Source: an uncultured Acetatifactor sp. (lineage in GTDB: Bacteria; Bacillota; Clostridia; Lachnospirales; Lachnospiraceae). From it: 46,523 bases of DNA. Shown in pieces: positions 9,060-17,811 of this stretch; the first letter of the stretch is position 1; each line of letters opens with the position of its first letter. A program made the position numbers and the translations under genes. The notes below the pieces were generated by a model. The model had not been told where the DNA came from. It saw nothing but the letters and a program-made list of their open reading frames with translations, and searched no databases. The stretch is from NCBI GenBank assembly GCA_910577035.1, contig CAJTKW010000033.1:1-46523 (forward strand). Direction: 5' to 3'.

Positions 9060-9138
9060 AGCTTATCCCCTGTATCATAAGAATTCACTCCAAAAACGTT
9101 TTGGCATGAACTGCCGGATTCCGTTTTCGAGTAAAACC

Positions 9139-9168
9139 ATGATACCAGAAGGGGGATTGTTTTGTCAA
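9139..9168 (-). promoter_or_regulatory. Promoter of the GGDEF-EAL gene
   Basis: On the minus strand a perfect TTGACA (9168-9163), an 18-base spacer and TATCAT (9144-9139). It is about 80 bases upstream of the start codon. Confidence 0.7.
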
Positions 9169-9251
9169 TACAGCCTGCCCTTCGGAAATTCTGATAATTC
9201 TATGTTTTTACGCCTATTTGCAAATAATTAAAATTAATTTACAAAAATGTA

Positions 9252-9280
9252 TTGACAAATCCGGCTGGCCGCATTATAAT
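9252..9280 (+). promoter_or_regulatory. Consensus SigA promoter with no assigned gene
   Basis: TTGACA (9252-9257), exactly 17 bases, TATAAT (9275-9280): a perfect match to the SigA consensus. It points away from the phosphodiesterase gene, into a region with no gene of normal length, and toward the 3' end of the M48 protease gene on the other strand. Confidence 0.8.
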
Positions 9281-9286
9281 AGCCTT

Positions 9287-9567
9287 AACAACGAAAGAAA
9301 ATGCTAAAACTTCTTCCAAACTCACAACTGAATAAGTAACAAAGGGTAACACAAACGGCATTTGTGTAAGTACACTGACTCAGGCAGCGAATTCCGGGCA
9401 ACAATTCGGACACTGCAGTACAAGGTACAAAGGAATGGTGAGAACGCACAGGGCCAAAGCAGAAATGGAAGAAAAAAGAGGTAAAAAACAGAATATTGAA
9501 GGAGGTAAAGTCCATTGGACCAAACGGTTTGAAAGCGCGTATTGATTCTGCAATCGATACGCGCTTT
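9287..9567 (+). ncRNA. Candidate unexplained transcript of about 280 nt
   Basis: The region downstream of the consensus promoter at 9252 is purine-rich and ends in a long hairpin (GAAAGCGCGTAT at 9531-9542 with its complement at 9556-9567, stem extended inward). It also contains a CACAAA/TTTGTG hairpin near 9350-9367. A strong ribosome binding site (AAGGAGGT, near 9499-9506) is not followed by an ATG; only a TTG (five codons) or ATT lies at normal distance. The terminal hairpin lacks a clear T run. It could be a small RNA, a leader with a short peptide, or an antisense RNA overlapping the M48 protease gene's downstream region. No known RNA family was recognised. Confidence 0.4.
9435..9545 (+). 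CDS. Possible 36-residue basic small protein
   Basis: An ATG-started frame inside the orphan transcript encodes 36 residues, very rich in Lys, Arg and Glu, beginning MVRTHRAKAEMEEKRGKKQ, with no membrane segment. AAAGG directly precedes the ATG, and an earlier AAGG lies nine bases away. The stop codon falls within the terminal hairpin. There is no homology evidence; it may be chance. Confidence 0.25.
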   Translation: MVRTHRAKAEMEEKRGKKQNIEGGKVHWTKRFESAY

Positions 9568-9579
9568 CTCATGTCGGCC

Positions 9580-10839
9580 TTATTCACTTGATCCGCCTGC
9601 TTCGGTTCCCTGGGGCTCCGCATCTGCTTCCAGTGCGGCAATCCGCTGGCTCACTGTGGGATGATCGTATGTAAGCTTCACAATCAACGGATGCGGCGAC
9701 AGACAGACAAAGGAATTCCGCGCCAATACCTTAAGCGCCGAGGCCAGAGCGCCGCCAAAGCCCTGCTCCCTTGCAAACCGGTCCGCCCGGTATTCAAAGT
9801 GCCGGGACAAGGCCGCAGCAGGCAGGCCCAGAAAGGGTGTCAGGAAGGGCAGGCACACCGTCCCCAGCAGATACAGGGCAAACCCGTAATTTAGCCTGTC
9901 GAACCCAAAGCCGGCGTAGATTTCCGGAACAGAAACCAATACCCAGGCCAACAGTACCATTACCACCAGGTTTATCAGGCTCAGCCCCTGCATTTTCAGG
10001 TTATCTTTATGCTTATTATGTCCCGCCTCATGCGCAAATACCGCCACGATTTCATCCGGAGACATCTGTTCCAAAAGCGTATCGTACAGTACAATGGTTT
10101 TCGTCCTGCCGACGCCGCTGAAATACGCATTTGCCCTGGTGGAACGCCGGGAGCCGTCCATCACCTTGATCTCCCTCACCGTACAGCCGTTTTCATGTAA
10201 CAGCCTGCACAGCCTTTCCCGAAGCTCTCCTTCAGGCAGGGGCTCAAATTTATTGAACACCCTGGAAAGAACCGGATAAAGTGCCAGGACCAGCAGCAAC
10301 AGCAAAAAGACGATACCGGTGAATACGGGAATCAGCCAGTTCCCCAGCAGCCTGTGCAGCCGGATAAACAGACAGCACAGCCCGCCCATCATTACCAGCT
10401 CAATCAGCGTATTTTTTATCTGATCCAGAAAAAACGTCTTCCTCGTGGTTTTGTTAAAGCCATACTTCTGCTCCACCACCATTGTACTTACATAATCACA
10501 GGGAACGGAAAAGAGCAGGCCCACAATCATATCCGCCCCGATCACCGTCAGCGCCGTCAGGTACTCGTTTGCCGGAGACAGCCAATAGACAATCCAGGCA
10601 TACACGTCCAGGCTTAAGATCAGATACACGGCAAGGTACGAAAGAAGATGCCGCACAAACGCCAGCCGGGTGGTTTCCCGATAATACTTCAGCCACCTTT
10701 CATAGGACGGACCGTCATATATATCCGCCACATTCTCCGGAATTTTCCTTTCAGCCGACTTCATCTCCAGCCACTTGATAAAGGTCTGGAAGAAAAAAGT
10801 CAGTGTGACAACGATAACCGCCGCTGCTTTATAATTCAT
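9580..10839 (-). CDS. M48 family metallopeptidase (Ste24-like)
   Basis: A 419-residue membrane zinc protease resembling CAAX prenyl protease 1 (Ste24). The catalytic motif FAHEAGHNKHKDN (HExxH) is visible near residue 270-285, and the third-ligand glutamate is in the later FEYRADRFA stretch (about 367-375). Hydrophobic segments lie near 5-20, 65-85, 95-120, 150-200, 300-320 and 330-350. Bacterial members degrade misfolded membrane proteins or process exported peptides; the substrate is unknown here. The start is supported by AAAGGAGAG just before the ATG. Three 11-bp-spaced repeats plus a TATACT box upstream suggest control by an OmpR/PhoB-type regulator. Confidence 0.9.
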   Translation of the reverse strand: MNYKAAAVIVVTLTFFFQTFIKWLEMKSAERKIPENVADIYDGPSYERWLKYYRETTRLAFVRHLLSYLAVYLILSLDVYAWIVYWLSPANEYLTALTVIGADMIVGLLFSVPCDYVSTMVVEQKYGFNKTTRKTFFLDQIKNTLIELVMMGGLCCLFIRLHRLLGNWLIPVFTGIVFLLLLLVLALYPVLSRVFNKFEPLPEGELRERLCRLLHENGCTVREIKVMDGSRRSTRANAYFSGVGRTKTIVLYDTLLEQMSPDEIVAVFAHEAGHNKHKDNLKMQGLSLINLVVMVLLAWVLVSVPEIYAGFGFDRLNYGFALYLLGTVCLPFLTPFLGLPAAALSRHFEYRADRFAREQGFGGALASALKVLARNSFVCLSPHPLIVKLTYDHPTVSQRIAALEADAEPQGTEAGGSSE

Positions 10840-10939
10840 TTTCCTCTCCTTTTTACGTTCGTCAATCGGACTCCCCGGCTTTCGTCAAAGCACTGTTTCC
10901 GCCCGGTCCTGCCCTGCGGGCCTGATCCCTGTACCCTGA

Positions 10940-10996
10940 AGTATACCGCCGGACATCCAAAAAAACGCCAAGAAAGGTTCAAGAAAGATTCAAGAT
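10940..10996 (-). promoter_or_regulatory. Three 11-bp direct repeats and -10 box upstream of the M48 gene
   Basis: On the minus strand, three consecutive 11-mers (10996-10986, 10985-10975, 10974-10964) share the core TCTTG at identical positions, followed 18 bases later by TATACT (10945-10940). There is no good -35 hexamer. Direct repeats at 11-bp spacing upstream of a -10 box are the usual layout of OmpR/PhoB-type response-regulator sites. The same stretch lies after the flagellin stop, so a role at its 3' end is also possible. Confidence 0.45.
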
Positions 10997-11017
10997 TTCT
11001 ATCCTGCTGCCCCCATG

Positions 11018-14000
11018 TCACTGCAGCAGGCGAAGCACCGCCTCCCCTTTTTTGTTTGCCTGGGACAGCATGGAAGCGCCCACCTGCTCCAGCATATTGA
11101 AAGTGGCCAGCTTTGACACTTCCTTCGCCATATCCGTATCCCGTATAACAGAGTCCGCATGCTCCAGATTTTCCTCCTTGTTCCGGTTGTTATTCATGGC
11201 ATGTTCCAGACGGTTCTGCATACTTCCGAATTCGATGCGGAGAACGGATACCCTGTCGATGGCCTTCGAAATCCTGCCGATAGCCTTGGAAGCAAATTTC
11301 TGGCTGGCAATACTCAGAGAATCAATCCTTAACATCCTTGCGTTGAATTCGCTCCGCTTTAAGAGAATGCGGTCCGATACCTGACTGCTGAGATGGATAT
11401 GCCGGGTTGAATTATCCGAACCGCCGTCCTCGTTAAAGAACACCTCCGTCCTGGCGCCTCCCGTGACCGGGCCAAATTCATGATGCCCCAGCTCCGTGTA
11501 GGAAATCTTAACCCTGCCGTCCTCCGGATTGATGCTGGCAGTCAGGGGAACGTCGGGCCCGATGGCTCTCTTGAGCTCATCCACAATTCCCTTGGCCGTA
11601 TACTCTCCGGGCGTCAGTTCAATATCATAGACAGTGCCGTCCACCACAAAGGAAAGGTCTGTCTGTCCTTCCCGGATGGTTACGCCGTTCCGCACATCCT
11701 TGGCCCCCATCACATAAGCCGGCATAACCTTGCCCTCAGTCTGATAGAAAATCTCAAAAGCTGCATTGCCGCCGATGCCGTCGATCAGATAATCCCCTGC
11801 CTCATTCGCCTGTACCTTATCGGAAATCCGGAAATTCAACGCCTTATCGTCATTGCTGCCGGCAATGCCGCTTTGAATGCCGCCGATTCCCACCTGTACC
11901 AGCCCGGGCCGATACCCCTTGTCTGCCAGCTGTTCGTCCAGCTTTTCCTGAATATGCTCCACCAGCTCCTTCGCATCATATTTTCCCTCGTCCAGGGTCA
12001 TCTCAATATGTACGGTCTGATCCTTTGCCTTTAAATCAAAAGAAAGGGTGTCGCTGACGCCGTAGACAATCTCTGCGCCGCCCGTCATGTCCTTACGTCC
12101 CACGGTATAAGCTCCGTTGACCTTCTGCGAGCCGGGAGCATCGTCCGCATTCAGCTTTTCCGTCTTGGTGGCTCCTGCGGATAAGACCTTATTGTAGAAA
12201 CCGCCCGACAAATTGCCGAACCGGTAGCCATAACCGTAGTTTTTCGCCCGGATGTCCACCCCGCCGTCGGTGGTGACCGTGACCTCCATGGCTCCTCTCA
12301 CCGGGGAATTGGCTGCATCCAGTTTATCCTGCAGCGCCTTCGCCAGCTCCCCATAGGTATAGGTCTTTTCATCCAGGGTAAGGCTGTATTCGCTGTAGGA
12401 ACTGGAAGATCCGTTTCTGTAAACCCGGAAAGACAAATCCTTGTTATATTGGTTGATCTCTACCGTTCCCCCCTGCCTGTCAACTTCATCCAGGGAATAG
12501 TCCCTGAAGCTGACGCCGTCAATGGCCGCCTTTATCCGGGAATGATACCCGTCTGCCCGCGTCGGGCTTATATCTATAGTATTCTGGTCATCCGCCAAAA
12601 GTCCTGCACTGGTATTGGAAGTAACGCTGATTGTGGCATTCTTATCCACGGAACCGTCCGCCTTCCTGGCAGTCAGCACCAGCCTATCCCCTTCAAATTT
12701 GGCCTCCACCGGCGGATAGGTTACAGTGGATGTACCATAGATTGCCTGCATGGCGCTCCCGGGGTTATTCTGGGGAGCATCATAGGAGACGTTCACGCTG
12801 GTCCCCCTGCCGCTCTCCGTGGTTTCAAAACGCAGGGTATTGTAGTTTCCGGTATAGGGATCTCTGGCCAATGTTGCCACGACCCCCTTCCCCGCCAGTT
12901 TCGTGTTCAGCATGGTCAAAAAGCTGTTCCTGTCATATGTCCCCACATCCAGATTCACCTTCACCTCCGTGGGATTTGAGACGCCGTCCGCAGTATTGTC
13001 CACATACAGCTTGAATTCCTGCTTATCCTTCTCGATGGTAACGCTATTCTGTATGGGCCGGCTGGTATTCACATAAGCAGGTGTTTTTGTGGTCAGGCCG
13101 AACATGGGATCCGCCGCGGTAGACCCCGCCGTATCAAAGGAAATCCTCACCCCGTCTCCGGCATCTGTTGTAGTAAATACCAGACGATTATAGGCATCAC
13201 AGGACGCTTTGATCTTGCCGTCCAGGCCCTTGGCCTTTAACTGCTCGTTCACCTCGCCTGCCAGCGACTGAGGGGTATAGCTGCCGCCCCTGAGATCCAG
13301 TTCGACGGGATTTGTGTTCACATCTCCCTGGCCCCGGTAATTCAATTTTATTATATCATTGGTACCGTCCGTAATCGCGATATTACCCGCCATCCGGTTC
13401 GTGCTGGTGCAGGAGGCGGGAGTCCTGGTGGTCCGAAGCCACCGGAGGAAGGAGCTGTCCGAGGTGCCGCAGGACAAATTGGCTTCATCCCCCTTCAGTC
13501 CGGTGGTGAGGACCAGCTGATTACCCTTCAGTTCTACCACCGCTCCCTTGGAACCCGTGCCAAATGCCGCGTTGATCTTCTCCTGCAGCCTCTCCTTCAG
13601 CTGCTCCTTTGTAAGCTCCTCCGGTACGCCGTCCTCCGTCAGCTGCAGGGTAACCGGGCTGCCGTTAATGGTAAGCCTGATCCTGTTATTGCTGTCATCC
13701 AGGCGCATTTTATCCTGCAGGGCCGGACCGACGGTAAGCACGGCAGGCGTACTGGGTTTTCCCCCGGTCTCCCCCTCCTGCTTGCCGCTGGTGCCTGTCT
13801 TCGTGTCACTCCAGGGATTGACGGTATCCTTTCCCACTACCGAAGATTGATTAAAGCTGGTGACTGTAGTCGTCCCTGCCGTAGGCCGGGAGCTGAAACC
13901 GTTATCCGAGGTAACGGTTTCCCCCTTCAGCTGGTCCGTGATCGCCTGGGCAATCTTGGCCGGATCCTTTAAATCACCGCCAAGGTTCACGCTATAAGGC

Positions 14001-16090
14001 TTCCCGTTCACGGTGATCCTCATGCTGCTGCCGGTGGCATAGCCGGGGGTTCCAAAGGAGCAGACACCACCCTCCGAAGACTCCGTGTGGGGAAGATACT
14101 GCACCGCCGCCGCCACAAAGAGCATACGATAACCGTTTTCCGTCTCGCTCACGCCGTTGGAACCGGGAGCCGAACTCACTGAAATATACCCGTTCACATC
14201 ACCGTCTGCCGCTTCCACAATCTGCAGCCTGTTGTCCGCAGTCAGTTTTGCCTGGATAAGGTCGTCGAGATTCTTGGCCTTCAGCTGGTCATTCACGGCT
14301 TTTACTATATCTGCCTTTGCAGTATAGTTTCCGGCTGCCAGCTCAATGACAGCCGTCCGGGGCACCTTGTCATCCGTCCCCTTCAGGCTGATCTGAAAGG
14401 TGTTATTTTTATCCGTCAGCGTCAGGGGCGCAGTGCCGGAAATACTTCCCAGATCCTTACTGCCGGTATAATAAGCGTCCTTATCCGCTCTGGTATCGTA
14501 GTTGCTTATATCCGCTTTGGGGCCATAATAAAGATAGCTTCTGTCCCGAAACAAGGTGTCATAAGCACTGCTGCTTTGATCGATATTTACGCCGCTGGCA
14601 GGCCCTTTGGTCGTAGTGGTAATCGTCAGGCCGTAGAACTGTGTCTGGGTCCTGTTGTAATATCCGTCCCAATAGGAACCCACATTGACCGTCTGCCCGG
14701 AAGTGGTCCCCACCGCAAACAGAGGCCGGTTATTCTCATCCTTAAACTTCTCGTCCAGAAGCTGCTGAAGCTTGTTTACGATTCCGGACAGATTATAGCT
14801 GCCCTCCGGAATCTCAATGGTGACACCGGCCGCAGTCTCGTTGGGCCGCAAAGTCAGCTTGTTATTGGTCTTGTCAATAAAGAGAAGCTTATGCTCCGAG
14901 TCAATGGAATTTCCGTCCGCAATCAGTACCTTGCCCCCCGTAAACACTGCCGGGAACTGATCCACCGTACCCTCCTTTACATTATCGTAAAAGACGGAGG
15001 TGTAATCCGGCCCGTCGATGCTGAACATATTTCCCTTAAAGCGGGTTACAAATGCCTTGTCGCTGCCAAGCTTGATGCTGCGGTTATAAGCCTCCGCCTT
15101 CAAACCGTATTCCTTTATGTCTGCATCCTGCTCCAGTATGTCATTCAGCTTATCAATCAGCTGCTGCCGGGTATAGCTGCCTTCGGGAACCTTAAATTTT
15201 ACGGGCTGGATATTTCCCTTCAGATCCTCTATATCAAACTCCATGTAATCGTTGCGGTCCGCGACAATGTCCAGGGTGTCCGTATCCGTGGTAAAAATCG
15301 TGGTGCCGAGCAGGGCTCCTGTACCGCCTCCCCTGTACATATCATACAAAAGATAAGACAGCCCTCCCGTAACGGAATTAATGTAGGTGCCGCCTTCCAG
15401 ATTGACATTGACATGGCCGTCATCCGCCAGTTCCACCTGGAACCAGGTATCAAAGCCATCCATCTGCTCCATAACGGCAGTATCGATTTCGTCTATCAGC
15501 TCCTCGGTGGTATATTGCCCCGGCGGCACGGAAAAGGTAGCCGTCCGCAGGGCCTGGCTGTTGTTCAGGCGGTATTCAAAGGTGATACTGTTATCGCCTT
15601 CCACGATATTGTGCATCTCGCCATGATCCCACTTCTTGTCTCCCCTGGTCTGATACCACTGCTCCTGATGTTCCGAAAAGATATTAATATCATTGAACCT
15701 GGTGGCAGTGCTCACCCTGTCCATCTCTTTTTTCAGCTGGGCAAACTCGGCATCCATGGCTGCCCGGTCACTGGCGGAATTCGTCCCGTTCATGGACTTG
15801 ATGGCCAGCTCGTTCATCCGCTGAAGCATTTCCTGCGCCTCATTCAGCGCGCCGTCACCGATCTGTACCCAGGAGATCCCGTCCTGGGCATTTTCCGTCC
15901 CCTGGGCAAGCCCCCGGATCAGTCTCCGCATCTTTTCGGAAATGGCCAGATTCGCCGCATCGTCCGCCGCCCGGTTGACCTTATAGCCGGAAGACAGCTT
16001 TTCCGTGCTCTGAGCCTTCTTTGACTTATTGATCCCCAGCATCCTGTCTGCATTCATCGCCAGTATATTGTGATACACCGAAAGCCCCAT
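11018..16090 (-). CDS. Giant flagellin with a multi-repeat central region
   Basis: A 1690-residue flagellin; ordinary flagellins have 250-600. Residues 1-140 are a canonical flagellin N terminus (KLSSGYKVNRAADDAANLAI, residues 31-50; LQRMNELAIKS in D1). Residues 1580-1690 are the canonical C terminus (LRIEFGSMQNRLEHAMNN near 617-634 of the last thousand, ending in VLRLLQ). The roughly 1440 residues between contain about eleven modules whose core is a beta strand, G-x-Y-T/D, then an amphipathic helix: near 184, 296, 423, 579, 698, 813, 928, 1042, 1234, 1360 and 1487. The modules resemble the Flagellin_IN motif. There are four cysteines (677, 874, 894, 964), rare in flagellins. RBS GGAGG nine bases before ATG. 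No FliS or other flagellar gene is nearby. Confidence 0.95.
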   Translation of the reverse strand: MGLSVYHNILAMNADRMLGINKSKKAQSTEKLSSGYKVNRAADDAANLAISEKMRRLIRGLAQGTENAQDGISWVQIGDGALNEAQEMLQRMNELAIKSMNGTNSASDRAAMDAEFAQLKKEMDRVSTATRFNDINIFSEHQEQWYQTRGDKKWDHGEMHNIVEGDNSITFEYRLNNSQALRTATFSVPPGQYTTEELIDEIDTAVMEQMDGFDTWFQVELADDGHVNVNLEGGTYINSVTGGLSYLLYDMYRGGGTGALLGTTIFTTDTDTLDIVADRNDYMEFDIEDLKGNIQPVKFKVPEGSYTRQQLIDKLNDILEQDADIKEYGLKAEAYNRSIKLGSDKAFVTRFKGNMFSIDGPDYTSVFYDNVKEGTVDQFPAVFTGGKVLIADGNSIDSEHKLLFIDKTNNKLTLRPNETAAGVTIEIPEGSYNLSGIVNKLQQLLDEKFKDENNRPLFAVGTTSGQTVNVGSYWDGYYNRTQTQFYGLTITTTTKGPASGVNIDQSSSAYDTLFRDRSYLYYGPKADISNYDTRADKDAYYTGSKDLGSISGTAPLTLTDKNNTFQISLKGTDDKVPRTAVIELAAGNYTAKADIVKAVNDQLKAKNLDDLIQAKLTADNRLQIVEAADGDVNGYISVSSAPGSNGVSETENGYRMLFVAAAVQYLPHTESSEGGVCSFGTPGYATGSSMRITVNGKPYSVNLGGDLKDPAKIAQAITDQLKGETVTSDNGFSSRPTAGTTTVTSFNQSSVVGKDTVNPWSDTKTGTSGKQEGETGGKPSTPAVLTVGPALQDKMRLDDSNNRIRLTINGSPVTLQLTEDGVPEELTKEQLKERLQEKINAAFGTGSKGAVVELKGNQLVLTTGLKGDEANLSCGTSDSSFLRWLRTTRTPASCTSTNRMAGNIAITDGTNDIIKLNYRGQGDVNTNPVELDLRGGSYTPQSLAGEVNEQLKAKGLDGKIKASCDAYNRLVFTTTDAGDGVRISFDTAGSTAADPMFGLTTKTPAYVNTSRPIQNSVTIEKDKQEFKLYVDNTADGVSNPTEVKVNLDVGTYDRNSFLTMLNTKLAGKGVVATLARDPYTGNYNTLRFETTESGRGTSVNVSYDAPQNNPGSAMQAIYGTSTVTYPPVEAKFEGDRLVLTARKADGSVDKNATISVTSNTSAGLLADDQNTIDISPTRADGYHSRIKAAIDGVSFRDYSLDEVDRQGGTVEINQYNKDLSFRVYRNGSSSSYSEYSLTLDEKTYTYGELAKALQDKLDAANSPVRGAMEVTVTTDGGVDIRAKNYGYGYRFGNLSGGFYNKVLSAGATKTEKLNADDAPGSQKVNGAYTVGRKDMTGGAEIVYGVSDTLSFDLKAKDQTVHIEMTLDEGKYDAKELVEHIQEKLDEQLADKGYRPGLVQVGIGGIQSGIAGSNDDKALNFRISDKVQANEAGDYLIDGIGGNAAFEIFYQTEGKVMPAYVMGAKDVRNGVTIREGQTDLSFVVDGTVYDIELTPGEYTAKGIVDELKRAIGPDVPLTASINPEDGRVKISYTELGHHEFGPVTGGARTEVFFNEDGGSDNSTRHIHLSSQVSDRILLKRSEFNARMLRIDSLSIASQKFASKAIGRISKAIDRVSVLRIEFGSMQNRLEHAMNNNRNKEENLEHADSVIRDTDMAKEVSKLATFNMLEQVGASMLSQANKKGEAVLRLLQ

Positions 16091-16161
16091 CCGCCTTTTC
16101 CTCCATGAATTCCGCCGGACAGCATAATTGAAATCCTGCTGCCATAATTATCCTGATCTTA

Positions 16162-16192
16162 ATTATACCCCCCCCGGCTTCCGTAAAATCAA
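16162..16192 (-). promoter_or_regulatory. Flagellin promoter with G8 tract in the spacer
   Basis: On the minus strand TTGATT (16192-16187), a 19-base spacer whose last eight bases are all G (16175-16168), then TATAAT (16167-16162). It is about 70 bases upstream of the flagellin start. The spacer is two bases longer than the optimum of 17, so the number of Gs should set promoter strength. No SigD (sigma-28) motif was found in this region. Confidence 0.6.
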
Positions 16193-16202
16193 GCCTTAAG
16201 TC

Positions 16203-16223
16203 AAAAAACCGTTAATGGCGGTT
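16203..16223 (-). terminator. Terminator after the hydrogenase gene
   Basis: On the minus strand AACCG, a 7-base loop, CGGTT followed by a T run (16208-16203). The stem is short, but the T tract is clean and the position, 50-70 bases after the hydrogenase stop and just upstream of the flagellin promoter, fits. Confidence 0.6.
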
Positions 16224-16273
16224 ATTATATTGAGATCGTTAGCCGGAAAGGTCGCATTATGCAAAGGCCTTCT

Positions 16274-17776
16274 TTATGCACCGTTCCTATCAGGCACCTG
16301 CTTCCTCGCAGCATTTTGAAAGCCGGCCACTGCCTTCATGGCCTGGGGAATTGCAATGTTTGTTCCCGCGCCTGCCACACAGCCGCCCGGACAGGCCATC
16401 CCCTCAATCAGGCAGCCGTTTTTCCTGCCTGCCTTGGCCAGCAGCAGCATTTTCCGACATTCCGCCAGGCTCTCTGCGTGCTCGATCTTTACCTCCGTAC
16501 CGGGATGATATGTCTCGATGCACTTTTTGATCGCATCGGCCACGCCTCCTGCCACACCGTATCCTCTGCCTGCCCCCGTGGCATCCTCCAGGGCATCCAT
16601 GGCCCGAATTTCCTCCAGAAGGATGCCTTTCGCCTCAAACATACCGGTGAGTTCTTCAAAGGTAATCACAAAATCTACATCCGAACGCACCGTGCGTCTG
16701 CTGGCCTCCAGCTTTTTGGAAGCACAGGGACCGATAAATACCACGGAAGCATCCGGATATTTTTCTTTTATAATACGGGCTGTGGCCACCATGGGCGTAA
16801 GCTCATTGCTGATCTTGTCGATGGTCTCCGGAAACAGCTTTTTGGCCATCATTGACCAGGAGGGGCAGCAGGAGGTCAGCGCAAAAGCCTGGTTCCCCGT
16901 GGCCACCTCTTTCACATAGTGCTCTGCCTCCTTGATACAACCCAGATCCGCGCCCAGAGCCGTCTCATAAACATCCGCAAACCCCAGCTCCTTCAATGCT
17001 GCCTGAAACATATCCGGTGTCACCCCCGGTCCGAACTGCCCCACAAAGGCAGGCGCTACCTGGGCAATAATTTTCCTGCCGGACTGCATTGCCCGTATGA
17101 GCTGGAAGATCTGAGATTTATCCGCAATGGCTCCAAACGGGCAGCTGACCATGCACTGACCGCAGGATACACATATTTCACTGTCAATGCAGGCCCTTCC
17201 GAACCCGTCGCTCTTAATGGCATTGACCCCGCAGACCGCCTTGCAGGGCCTTTCCTTATGGCTGACAGCATCGTAAGGACATACCTCTTTGCATTTCCCG
17301 CAGCGAATACATTTTTCCTGGTCAATCACCGATTTCCCGTCGATCATGGTGATGGCCTGCTTCGGGCAGACGCTCTGGCAGGGATGGGCCACACAGCCCA
17401 TGCAGGCGCTTGTAACCTCATAACGGTTCTCGGGACAGGCGTTGCAGGCCGACGGAATCACCTGCATCAACGGCGGCTCGTAGTATTTCTCGTCTATGTT
17501 GCTCTCTTCCAGGCCTTCTGTCAGATGCCCCGGATGATCCCTGTTTTCCGGCCGAAGGCTCATTCCCATAGCCAGGCGCAGCCGTTCCCTGACAATAGCG
17601 CGGTCCCGGTAAACACTCTCCCAGTACTGGGATTTCTCATAATCTACTATCTTATAGGGCAGGGCTTCCATATCATCCTTTAAGTTTGACGAAGTATACG
17701 CCAGATTAGCCACTTCCCGGAATACCCGCCTCCTGCGCTGCCGCACCGGCGTATCGATTCCCCGCATATTGCTCAT
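16274..17776 (-). CDS. Monomeric [FeFe] hydrogenase, group B-like
   Basis: A 500-residue iron-only hydrogenase catalysing reversible proton reduction to H2 with ferredoxin or a similar carrier. The N-terminal half holds multiple Cys-rich 4Fe-4S motifs (for example CIRCGKCKEVCP and CVSCGQCMVSCP). The H-cluster motifs are TSCCPSW, IGPCASKK and EGMACPGGC, which differ from the classic group A forms in the pattern seen for group B enzymes. The frame opens at a GTG (17800), but AGGGG lies nine bases before the ATG at 17776, so the latter is used. It starts 35 bases after prfA and may be cotranscribed with it. A terminator follows at 16203. No maturase genes are in the window. Confidence 0.9.
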   Translation of the reverse strand: MSNMRGIDTPVRQRRRRVFREVANLAYTSSNLKDDMEALPYKIVDYEKSQYWESVYRDRAIVRERLRLAMGMSLRPENRDHPGHLTEGLEESNIDEKYYEPPLMQVIPSACNACPENRYEVTSACMGCVAHPCQSVCPKQAITMIDGKSVIDQEKCIRCGKCKEVCPYDAVSHKERPCKAVCGVNAIKSDGFGRACIDSEICVSCGQCMVSCPFGAIADKSQIFQLIRAMQSGRKIIAQVAPAFVGQFGPGVTPDMFQAALKELGFADVYETALGADLGCIKEAEHYVKEVATGNQAFALTSCCPSWSMMAKKLFPETIDKISNELTPMVATARIIKEKYPDASVVFIGPCASKKLEASRRTVRSDVDFVITFEELTGMFEAKGILLEEIRAMDALEDATGAGRGYGVAGGVADAIKKCIETYHPGTEVKIEHAESLAECRKMLLLAKAGRKNGCLIEGMACPGGCVAGAGTNIAIPQAMKAVAGFQNAARKQVPDRNGA

Positions 17777-17811
17777 AATTTGTTTCCCCTGCCCTTCCAC
17801 TCCTGCTGTTC

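Noticed and set aside
9440..9470. GEMM-I (c-di-GMP-I) riboswitch, because ACGCACAGGGC occurs near a c-di-GMP enzyme gene.
   Set aside because: Only this short stretch matches; the second conserved half and the tetraloop-receptor parts are missing, and the strand is opposite to the phosphodiesterase gene.
14576..16024. 482-codon open frame on the plus strand.
   Set aside because: It is the antisense shadow of the flagellin gene; no ribosome binding site and no protein-like pattern.
16091..16260. SigD (sigma-28) promoter for the flagellin.
   Set aside because: No TAAA with GCCGATAA-like pair at proper spacing was found; the visible promoter is SigA-like.
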